DNA of 23,627 bases, taken from assembly GCA_003599205.1 (NCBI GenBank), contig QZJA01000008.1, positions 1 through 23,627 on the forward strand, written 5' to 3'. The notes below the pieces were generated by a model, which ran no database searches, was not told where the DNA came from, and saw nothing but the letters and a program-made list of their open reading frames with translations. Positions 7,993 to 13,985 of the stretch are shown piece by piece. Numbering within the stretch: the stretch's first letter is position 1; every line of letters starts with the position of its first letter. The DNA is from Candidatus Parcubacteria bacterium (GTDB lineage: Bacteria; Patescibacteriota; Patescibacteriia; UBA1558; GWA2-36-10). Made by a program: the position numbers and the translations under genes.

Positions 7993-9096
7993 TTAGGCAG
8001 AGGTGCTAGGCAACTCCAGCGGAGAAGCTTCGATGCCAGCTACCAGTTCTGCTATCAGTTCCCTAACGGGCATGATACGATTTACTCGCCAGACATTGGC
8101 ACCAGCGAAAATCAAACCATTTTCAAGATCGCCTTTCTTGGCGTTGAACAAAGCTCGCGCAATACAGAAGCCGGCTGTCTTGATGTCACAAGACTTAATG
8201 CAGTGATAAGGACAGTTCATCTTGACTTGCTTGGCGGCGACTTTTTCAAGAAAACGATTCTTGATAACTCGCCCCAGCATACCGACCGGTGAGTGAATGA
8301 TCTCAATATCCTCTTCCCTGGCATCCAAATAAGCTTGTTTGAACTCTGGTGCCGCCGGACACTCGTCTGTGGCTACAAAACGCGTACCCAGCTGCGCTCC
8401 AGCTGCCCCAAGGGACAACATGTAAGCAATATCTGCACCGGTATAGATTCCACCAGCCACAATGACTGGTATTTTTCGACCCAGCTGTTGTTCATAAGGA
8501 CGGACAACGGCCAATACTTCTTGTAGAATATTTTCCAAGGAATATATCTCGGGCTGATCAAGCTGTTCTTGCTTGAAACCAAGATGACCGCCGGCCTTCA
8601 TGCCTTCGATGATAAAAGCGTCAGGCGCTCGTCCGTAATGATTTTGCCACCATTTGAGGATGATTCCGGCCAACTTAGCCGAACTAATGATCGGCACTAA
8701 GCAGACACTAGGATCAGGTACCACCTGGGGCAAATCTTTGGGAATACCAGCACCCCAAACAATCATCTTGATGCCCTTGTCAACGGCGGTGGTGACCAAA
8801 TCGTTCACGTTGATGAGTGCACCCATGACGTTTAGTGCTAGTGTTTTGTCTGTGCCGCCGTTATTTTGATCACGGCTCTTGGCAATCTCCTCCACCAGTG
8901 CTTCCCGTGAAACACGGATAAAGGTTTTCTGGTCAGCGTCAATGCTGCCCAGGCCCATACTAGTGATGGTCCCTACACAACCCTCCTCAGCAACGGCCGC
9001 TGGCAGAGGATGAGCCGATACCCTCACTCCCATAGCGCCCTGCCAGATTGGCCGCTCGAAAACGAATTGACCGATTTTAAACTTAGGAACTCTCAT
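7993..9096 (-). CDS. Nitronate monooxygenase / 2-nitropropane dioxygenase-family flavoprotein
   Basis: A 367-aa TIM-barrel FMN enzyme of the NMO/FabK-like family. Visible signatures: PIWQGAMGVRVSAHPLPAAV (17-36) at the N-terminus, MKAGGHLG (166-173) with the family's conserved Gly-Gly-His, PVIVAGGIYTG (210-220) for phosphate binding, and GAQLGTRFVATDE (233-245). Members oxidise alkyl nitronates (propionate 3-nitronate) or act as enoyl-ACP reductases; the conserved His-containing loop favours the NMO type. The C-terminal part adds a Cys-rich stretch (CPYHCIKSC then FCI; Cys 295, 299, 303, 311) seen in some clostridial-type homologues; it might bind metal. An AAGGGGTG ribosome site lies 5 nt upstream of the ATG, unlike most genes here, and GC content is visibly higher than in its neighbours. 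Cytoplasmic, single-gene unit with its own promoter and terminator. Confidence 0.85.
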   Translation of the reverse strand: MRVPKFKIGQFVFERPIWQGAMGVRVSAHPLPAAVAEEGCVGTITSMGLGSIDADQKTFIRVSREALVEEIAKSRDQNNGGTDKTLALNVMGALINVNDLVTTAVDKGIKMIVWGAGIPKDLPQVVPDPSVCLVPIISSAKLAGIILKWWQNHYGRAPDAFIIEGMKAGGHLGFKQEQLDQPEIYSLENILQEVLAVVRPYEQQLGRKIPVIVAGGIYTGADIAYMLSLGAAGAQLGTRFVATDECPAAPEFKQAYLDAREEDIEIIHSPVGMLGRVIKNRFLEKVAAKQVKMNCPYHCIKSCDIKTAGFCIARALFNAKKGDLENGLIFAGANVWRVNRIMPVRELIAELVAGIEASPLELPSTSA

Positions 9097-9154
9097 GACA
9101 ACACCCCTTAAGGTTGTAAGGTTCGAACTTGTTTACTCCAAGATTCCACCGTTA

Positions 9155-9183
9155 AATATGCTATAGATAACTTTTATTGTCAA
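9155..9183 (-). promoter_or_regulatory. Promoter of the nitronate monooxygenase-like gene
   Basis: The minus strand has TTGACA (9178-9183), a 17-nt spacer and CATATT (9155-9160), a perfect -35 with a 4/6 match at -10. A transcript would have a leader of about 50 nt with an AAGGGG Shine-Dalgarno. Confidence 0.65.
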
Positions 9184-9194
9184 TAAAAATAACC

Positions 9195-9232
9195 AAAAAA
9201 ACAAGGGTCAAGCGTGCCTGTCTTGATCCTTG
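9195..9232 (-). terminator. Rho-independent terminator of the M23 peptidase gene
   Basis: On the minus strand CAAGGATCAAG pairs with CTTGACCCTTG (11 positions, one mismatch) around an 9-nt loop and is followed by TTTTTTT. It lies about 65 nt after the peptidase stop codon. Confidence 0.82.
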
Positions 9233-9296
9233 AAAAGTCCCCTTACTTTTACTTTATATAACGATAACTAACGGGGAAAGGTAACAAAATAAATTT

Positions 9297-10346
9297 CTAC
9301 ACCATATAATCGCCAAAAGGCAGATCCAGAGTTTTCAAATCATCAAACTCCTTGATATCCAAATACCAATTTTCGCCAAAATTACGAAGAGCTGAATCCT
9401 CACTCACAATCCACATCAATTCTCGATTTGGTGCCACATAATATACCCGAGGAGACAATTTGTCTTTTATCAGCCAACCAGTCTTAATTAGATAGTCATC
9501 ATCAGGCTCTGGTACTGCTCCATCATCATTTACAAAAGTACGCGTGATAACACCAAAAAATCCAGCGGCCGGACTGATGTTGTTGGCTCTTTGAAATCTA
9601 GCCAAAGCGTCTTGAGTGGCCGGCCCAAAATAAGTACTTTCATTGCCCGGTGATCCAGCTCCACTAGTGGCAACATAAAATCCACTTTGATTCAAATAAA
9701 TTTGCAAGGCTCGTACATCTTCACCTTCACTACCCAAGTCCAAATCACGCATAAAATGATAGGTGTTATTTACAACATCACCAGAGTCTTCGCTTACTAT
9801 CGGCTTACCAATAGCTGCCATAAGACTAGCATAGGCATTGATAGAGTCTCTGTCAGGCGTCCAGATTTCAAAATGAAGATGATGAGCTACTGACTCAGCA
9901 TTACCACTATCACCAGCCCAGGCTATTACCTGACCAGCTTCTACTTGTGCTCCTCGTACAATATTTTTGGGAAAAGCATAAGCCCTGATTTCTTTACCAT
10001 CATCAGTACCAGGAGTGTCATTATTGATGTGAAGATAGCGATAAGAATAGCCATCAGTATCTTCTATATAAATTGCTAGCCCCCAGCCCTGATCTTCATC
10101 AACCAAGTAGCTGACTCGTCCAGCAACTGCTGCTACCAGTGGCGTCATCTGATCAACCATTATGTCTGTACCTTCATGAGAACGCCCACTAGAACGAGCT
10201 GCACCATAAGTGTCAGTAAAATTATAATCATAGCCTTCCTCAACAGGAAAAACAATATCTCTGGTTTCCTCCGCTTGGACAGAAAATGGGCTAAATATTA
10301 GAGTATATACGATCAGGGGCAACACTATTGCCTTTATTTTTTGCAT
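9297..10346 (-). CDS. Secreted M23 (LytM-type) peptidase with a peptidoglycan-binding domain
   Basis: A 349-aa protein. Residues 1-25 form a signal peptide (ending SVQAEE). The M23 domain spans about 38-175: SHEGTD (H57, D61) and HHLHFE (H156-x-H158) supply the zinc ligands and catalytic histidine of lysostaphin/LytM endopeptidases, which cut peptide cross-bridges of peptidoglycan. A PG_binding_1 repeat follows at about 202-272 (LGSEGEDVRALQIYLNQSG, then FGPATQDALARFQ). The last 60 residues (LIKTGWLIKDK, YYVAPNRELMWIVSED) form a short beta-rich tail of unknown function, similar in feel to tails on other Patescibacteria envelope proteins. All catalytic residues are present, so it is likely an active wall hydrolase for growth or separation. 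The -10 TATAAT ends only 8 nt before the ATG, so the mRNA may be leaderless. It is divergent from the methyltransferase at 10424. Confidence 0.88.
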   Translation of the reverse strand: MQKIKAIVLPLIVYTLIFSPFSVQAEETRDIVFPVEEGYDYNFTDTYGAARSSGRSHEGTDIMVDQMTPLVAAVAGRVSYLVDEDQGWGLAIYIEDTDGYSYRYLHINNDTPGTDDGKEIRAYAFPKNIVRGAQVEAGQVIAWAGDSGNAESVAHHLHFEIWTPDRDSINAYASLMAAIGKPIVSEDSGDVVNNTYHFMRDLDLGSEGEDVRALQIYLNQSGFYVATSGAGSPGNESTYFGPATQDALARFQRANNISPAAGFFGVITRTFVNDDGAVPEPDDDYLIKTGWLIKDKLSPRVYYVAPNRELMWIVSEDSALRNFGENWYLDIKEFDDLKTLDLPFGDYMV

Positions 10347-10354
10347 AGAATTTC

Positions 10355-10360
10355 ATTATA
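10355..10360 (-). promoter_or_regulatory. -10 box giving a probable leaderless M23 peptidase mRNA
   Basis: A perfect TATAAT is followed by 8 nt and then the ATG at 10346. A start about 7 nt after the -10 box would fall at or next to the start codon. The -35 region (TTCTGG at 17 nt) is weak. Confidence 0.6.
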
Positions 10361-10411
10361 ACAGAAAAATAGCAAAACCAGAACTCCTTGCGTTTATCAA
10401 TATTTTTCTTA

Positions 10412-10417
10412 TATACT
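10412..10417 (+). promoter_or_regulatory. -10 box giving a probable leaderless methyltransferase mRNA
   Basis: TATACT is followed by 6 nt and then the ATG at 10424; TTGCGT 18 nt upstream is a possible -35. This promoter and that of the divergent M23 gene share a spacer of under 80 bp. Confidence 0.55.
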
Positions 10418-10423
10418 TAACTA

Positions 10424-11305
10424 ATGCTGAAAAAAATACTAAAAAAACTTATACCCGCCTATCTTTGGCGAGCGACAAAATTGATCCGGACGCTCCCTAC
10501 TAGATTTATTTTTAAGCACGCGCCAAACACACCAGCCTATTTGGATTTTGCACAAATATCAAACTTGCTTGGACATTTTCCTAAAGTGGCTAAATATGAA
10601 TATGACGAAGAAGCTTGTCGCCAAAGAGGGAAAGAAAGAGCTCTTTTTTTATCAAAAAAATTTACTACTTTACAAGCAAAAAAAATCCTTGAACTAGGTT
10701 GCTCCGACGCTATGACATCAGTCGCCCTCAAAGAGTATGGTTCTTGCCCGCTTGCCTTAGACATTGTTGATCAAAGACTGGATGTTGCCAAAAATACTGG
10801 GATCCAATTTATAAAATCATCAGCTGAAAAAATACCACTTGAAGATAATAGTATCGATATTGTTTTTTCCTACAACTCCCTAGAACATTTTATAGATCCT
10901 CAAAAAGTGATTGATGAAATCGCCAGAATACTCAAACCTGGCGGATATTTTTATGCTGATTTTGATCCTTTATATTTTTCTCCCCGAGGATTACATGCTT
11001 ATAGGAAAATAAATATCCCCTACTTACAAATTATTTTCAAAACAGATGACCTCAAACGTTATGCTGATGCTCAACAATTAAATTGGGAAGAATTGCCCTA
11101 TGTAAATGCCTATACTATTGAAAAGTTTCACAATATTTGGCTAGGCTCACAAAATATCTTTGCACTAAAAAGCTACCAGGAAATACTTGACACCTCTGGT
11201 CTTGGACTAATAAAAAAATTTCCCTCTTGCTTTAAGAAAGAAAATGTTTCTTTTAAAAATTTTATTGTCAGCGGTATAAAAATACTACTGCAGAAAAAGA
11301 AATAA
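10424..11305 (+). CDS. Class I SAM-dependent methyltransferase (Methyltransf_11 type)
   Basis: A 293-aa protein. The N-terminal 80 residues are basic and helical with no signal peptide (MLKKILKKLIPAYLWRATKL). The SAM fold follows: motif I ILELGCSDAMTS (88-99), the acidic end of strand 2 at LALDIVD (110-116), the adenine-contact segment SSAEKIPLEDNSIDIVFSYN (132-151), LEHFIDP (153-159) and the post-motif LKPGGYFYADFD (170-181). This is the layout of methyltransferases acting on small molecules, quinones or sugars of surface polymers. The amphipathic basic N-terminus could sit on the membrane. It is the only clear plus-strand gene of the window and converges with the HAD-like gene, with stops 12 nt apart and no obvious terminator between them. 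No ribosome site is seen, in line with a leaderless start. Substrate unknown. Confidence 0.82.
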   Translation: MLKKILKKLIPAYLWRATKLIRTLPTRFIFKHAPNTPAYLDFAQISNLLGHFPKVAKYEYDEEACRQRGKERALFLSKKFTTLQAKKILELGCSDAMTSVALKEYGSCPLALDIVDQRLDVAKNTGIQFIKSSAEKIPLEDNSIDIVFSYNSLEHFIDPQKVIDEIARILKPGGYFYADFDPLYFSPRGLHAYRKINIPYLQIIFKTDDLKRYADAQQLNWEELPYVNAYTIEKFHNIWLGSQNIFALKSYQEILDTSGLGLIKKFPSCFKKENVSFKNFIVSGIKILLQKKK

Positions 11306-11317
11306 AAGTTGACTAAA

Positions 11318-11761
11318 CTATAAAATATTTAAAACCTCTTGCAAAGATTCTACTATATAATCTGGTTTGCCTGTTTCGCTATCTGGCTCTTCATTAGAAA
11401 ATTTCCCCTTTTTTACCCAAATCGTTTTACAACCTACTTTTATAGGAAAAGATAATCTTTTTATTCTATCATCTATCACTATTATATCTTCTGGTCTTAG
11501 ATTCAAATTACCTATAGCATTTCTCAGCAGGCTTTCCTTGTCAGACACATGAAATAAAATAAGTTTAAAATATTTCCCTATACCAAAACGGCTAATGAGT
11601 CCAAATCTTTCTTCTATACCATTATCTATGGCTAGAGAAACTATAGACAAATTATATTTTTTAAAACAGTATTCCAAAACACTTTGTGTTTCCGGAAACA
11701 ACTTTCCATTTTCTTTGTCATATATAGTCCTGCCCCAATCAAAAATTATTGCTTTTATCAT
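11318..11761 (-). CDS. HAD-superfamily hydrolase-like protein with altered motif I
   Basis: A 147-aa protein with the Rossmannoid HAD core. Motif I is IIFDWGRTIYD (5-15): nucleophile Asp8 is present, but the second Asp of DxDx(T/V), the general acid, is Gly10. Motif II is likely ...LSIVSLAID (about 38-46), the motif III Lys may be in the SDKESLLRNAI region, and motif IV is IIVIDDR (93-99). Loss of the second Asp removes normal phosphatase acid catalysis; some HAD branches (phosphonatases) have Ala there, so a different reaction or a regulatory role is possible. It is short, with only a small helical cap. It starts 4 nt after the stop of rarA, and an AAAGGA site overlaps the end of rarA, so the two genes form an operon. 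The substrate cannot be told. Confidence 0.72.
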   Translation of the reverse strand: MIKAIIFDWGRTIYDKENGKLFPETQSVLEYCFKKYNLSIVSLAIDNGIEERFGLISRFGIGKYFKLILFHVSDKESLLRNAIGNLNLRPEDIIVIDDRIKRLSFPIKVGCKTIWVKKGKFSNEEPDSETGKPDYIVESLQEVLNIL

Positions 11762-11765
11762 AGTC

Positions 11766-12974
11766 CTATTCCTTTAAATATTTATGCCCTTTTAATTCCT
11801 CGGGCAAATACTCTTGCTCCTCAGCATAATCAAAATCTGGACTATATTTGTAGCCCTTGCCGTAATCCAACTCCTTCATCAATTTGGTCGGAGCATTTCT
11901 AATATGCAGTGGCACCGATAAGTTGCCATATTTTTTTACGTCAGCCACTACTCTGCCGTAAGCTACATACAAATCGTTAGATTTTTTACACTTAGCCATA
12001 TAGACTACTGTCTGAGCCAAAATCACATTACACTCCGGCAAGCCAATAAAACAGCAGGCCCGATAGGCAGCTACTGCCTGCTCCAAGGCTCGAGAATTGG
12101 CCAGCCCAATATCCTCAGAGGCAAATCTCACCAAACGCCGAGCGACGTAGAGTGGATCTTCGCCGGCCTCAAGCATACGCGCTAGCCAATAAAGAGCCGC
12201 GTTGGCATCTGACCCGCGCATTGATTTGTGCAGGGCAGAAATAATATTATAATGCTCTTCGCCATCCTTGTCATAAAGCAAATGTGATTTTTGAAAAGCC
12301 TCTTTGATTAGTTCTAGATTAATATCTTTACTGATTGAACTGGCATATTCTAAAACATTCAAAGCCACTCGCGCGTCACCATTACTCAGTTGAGAAATTA
12401 CATCTTTTACTTTATCACTTATCTTTAATTTTAATTTACCCAAACCATTTTCTTTATCAGCCAAAGCGCGATCAACAATACTTCTGATATGCTCCGTGCT
12501 TAATCTGTCTAGGACAAAAACCCGACAGCGAGAAAGTAAAGCACCACGCACTTCAAAACTAGGATTTTCGGTTGTAGCACCAATAAGGACAATAACTCCT
12601 TTTTCTACGTGTGGTAGGAGTGCATCCTGCTGAGCTTTGTTCCAGCGATGGATTTCATCAATAAATAAAATAGTATTTTTATTTATTTTTTTGTTTTGCT
12701 CAGCGCGAATAATAACTTGACGCAAGTCAGCTACCCCGCTACTAACAGCCGAAATTTGGACAAAATCCGAATTAGTAGAATTGGCAATAATATAAGCTAG
12801 TGTAGTTTTGCCTGACCCGGGTGGCCCCCAAAAAATCATTGGTGGCACAGCATCGCTAGCAATAGCCTGCCTCAATAGCTTGCCAGGACCAATTATTTTT
12901 TCCTGACCAAAAAACTCCTCCAAAGTCTTGGGGCGCATTCTATCAGCTAGTGGTGAACTGTTTTTACTTGCCAT
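11766..12974 (-). CDS. rarA: Replication-associated recombination protein A (MgsA/RarA AAA+ ATPase)
   Basis: A 402-aa protein close to the usual RarA length. It opens with LADRMRPKTLEEFFGQEKI (9-27), the family's typical RP-x-x-L-x-x-GQ start. Walker A is GPPGSGKTT (50-58), Walker B is ILFIDEIHRWNKAQQDALL (about 102-120), sensor 1 is IGATTENPSFE, and an arginine-finger segment LLSRCRVF follows. The C-terminal part (GSDANAALYWLARMLEAGED, then ARRLVRFASEDIGLA) is the conserved oligomerisation domain. RarA acts at stalled replication forks with SSB and the clamp-loader family, moving on single-stranded ends. The -10-like TAAGAT lies 6 nt before the ATG with TTGTCT 17 nt further up, so a leaderless mRNA is likely. 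Co-transcribed with the HAD-like gene. Confidence 0.95.
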   Translation of the reverse strand: MASKNSSPLADRMRPKTLEEFFGQEKIIGPGKLLRQAIASDAVPPMIFWGPPGSGKTTLAYIIANSTNSDFVQISAVSSGVADLRQVIIRAEQNKKINKNTILFIDEIHRWNKAQQDALLPHVEKGVIVLIGATTENPSFEVRGALLSRCRVFVLDRLSTEHIRSIVDRALADKENGLGKLKLKISDKVKDVISQLSNGDARVALNVLEYASSISKDINLELIKEAFQKSHLLYDKDGEEHYNIISALHKSMRGSDANAALYWLARMLEAGEDPLYVARRLVRFASEDIGLANSRALEQAVAAYRACCFIGLPECNVILAQTVVYMAKCKKSNDLYVAYGRVVADVKKYGNLSVPLHIRNAPTKLMKELDYGKGYKYSPDFDYAEEQEYLPEELKGHKYLKE

Positions 12975-12980
12975 AAAACA

Positions 12981-13009
12981 ATCTTAGCAAGCAAAAATAA
13001 AAAAGACAA
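12981..13009 (-). promoter_or_regulatory. rarA promoter, probably leaderless
   Basis: Minus strand: TTGTCT (13004-13009), 17-nt spacer, TAAGAT (12981-12986), then 6 nt to the ATG at 12974. Both boxes match consensus at 4/6, and there is no Shine-Dalgarno. Confidence 0.5.
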
Positions 13010-13017
13010 ACTAAAGC

Positions 13018-13039
13018 AAAAAACGCCCTAAGGCGCTTT
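13018..13039 (-). terminator. Terminator of the NYN/YdeI-like unit
   Basis: Minus strand AAAGCGCC pairs with GGCGTTT around a TTAG loop, running into TTTTTT. It lies about 27 nt after the stop of the YdeI-like gene and just before the rarA promoter. Confidence 0.78.
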
Positions 13040-13065
13040 CTCTAAAAAGCAAGCTCTGTACTAAT

Positions 13066-13317
13066 TTACCGGTGAGGGCAACCAGGCCAGCAACAAGGCC
13101 GACGCTTGCCTCCCAGAAGCTCTTTGTAGATTCTATCAATGTGTTGCTGTCTTGTTTCTGCTTTTTTGACTGAGATAGTCCAACAAATCCATTCGTTTCT
13201 AGCCAATGGCGTCAAATCATTCCAAGCTGCCAGCGCTTTTGAAGAAATACTAAGGGCTTTTTTTAAATCTGCTGGCACAGTATGCACAACACCGCTGGAT
13301 ATTTTTATTTTAGCCAT
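13066..13317 (-). CDS. Small YdeI/OmdA-like protein
   Basis: About 83 aa when started at the ATG at 13317 (MAKIKISSGVVHTVP); the longer reading frame from 13413 would overlap the upstream NYN gene by 86 nt, so the inner start is preferred. The sequence VPADLKKALSISSKALAAWN, then LTPLARNEWICWTISVKKAETRQQHIDRI, matches the bacteriocin-protection YdeI/OmpD-associated family pattern (P-x-D-L, W-x-x-L-x-P, a Trp-Ile strand, then K-x-x-E-T-R-x-x-R/H-I). This C-terminal module of YdeI is often found alone. Its biochemical function is unknown. The tail is unusual: KRRPCCWPGCPHR carries three Cys and a His in ten residues and could bind a metal. It follows the NYN gene after 10 nt and is probably co-transcribed with it. 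Confidence 0.72.
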   Translation of the reverse strand: MAKIKISSGVVHTVPADLKKALSISSKALAAWNDLTPLARNEWICWTISVKKAETRQQHIDRIYKELLGGKRRPCCWPGCPHR

Positions 13318-13327
13318 AAATTTATAA

Positions 13328-13861
13328 TTATTTTTTCCCCAGGTAGGGCCGAGGAGCCTTGTAGACAAACCAATCTTCTTTGGTGATTTCATAAAAATAA
13401 TCTGCCTCATCAATCAAAGCTTGAGCAGCTGTTTTTTTGACAGCGGCTATCTCTACCCTTACTCCCTCTCCCTTCAAGTGATCAACTAGATCTATATAAT
13501 CAGAATCGCCGGACATGATGATAATAGTATCTACTTTTGAAGCCAATTGAGTGGCTTTGATAGTCAAAGGTATGTCGGCTGATTTATGGCAAGCTATCAC
13601 TGAACCATAATAATTTTCGTGCAGTCTTTCAGCAAACTTAGAAGATATAGATTTTCCTTCACGGAAATATAATAACCTATTGAGTCCTCGACCATTCAAC
13701 AAACGCGGGATAACCTTGTCAAAATCAATCATAGTATTTTGATTTTTGGAAATATCATGGATACTTCTTTCGATATTATTGCCATCACAAAGTATGGCCA
13801 CCGATTGATTGATCATAGCGTCTAAAGTTGACCTACTTGGACTTGAGCTGTTTTTTATCAT
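13328..13861 (-). CDS. NYN-domain (PIN-like, LabA/DUF88) putative ribonuclease
   Basis: A 177-aa NYN protein. Acidic residues expected for a metal-dependent PIN-like nuclease are visible: AILCDGNNIE (22-31, Asp26 and the Asn pair), an internal KATQLASKVDTIIIMSGDSD (102-121, Asp111, Asp119, Asp121), and DLVDHLKGEGVRVEI after it. The domain is essentially the whole protein; no RNA-binding extension such as OST-HTH is seen. Such proteins are thought to cut structured RNA. The first 15 residues (Ser-rich) may be extra, and an internal Met at residue 16 is an alternative start, but the promoter cassette upstream fits the ATG at 13861. It precedes a YdeI-like gene by 10 nt, so the pair forms an operon. 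Confidence 0.85.
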   Translation of the reverse strand: MIKNSSSPSRSTLDAMINQSVAILCDGNNIERSIHDISKNQNTMIDFDKVIPRLLNGRGLNRLLYFREGKSISSKFAERLHENYYGSVIACHKSADIPLTIKATQLASKVDTIIIMSGDSDYIDLVDHLKGEGVRVEIAAVKKTAAQALIDEADYFYEITKEDWFVYKAPRPYLGKK

Positions 13862-13870
13862 GGTATTGTT

Positions 13871-13918
13871 TTAATAACATTTTAAGTATACAAAAAAACG
13901 CCTCAATTGGCGAATTTT
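13871..13918 (-). repeat. Terminator-promoter cassette, copy A
   Basis: Read on the minus strand: a CGCC/GGCG hairpin flanked by A- and T-runs and followed by TTTTTTT, then at once GTATACTTAAAAT. It ends the LysM-protein transcript and probably starts the NYN transcript (TTGAGG, 16 nt, TAAAAT is one possible promoter; TATACT is another -10). It matches the copy at 16662-16709 at 46 of 48 positions. Confidence 0.82.
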
Positions 13919-13985
13919 TGAAATAGAACCCAACAATATATACTATTATAATCTATTTGTATGACAGTTTTATAGCTTGTTACCC

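Noticed and set aside
13318..13413. The longer YdeI-like protein start at 13413
   Set aside because: It would overlap the NYN gene by 86 nt; the extra 32 residues are just the NYN C-terminal region read in another frame, and MAKIKISSG at 13317 is a natural start.
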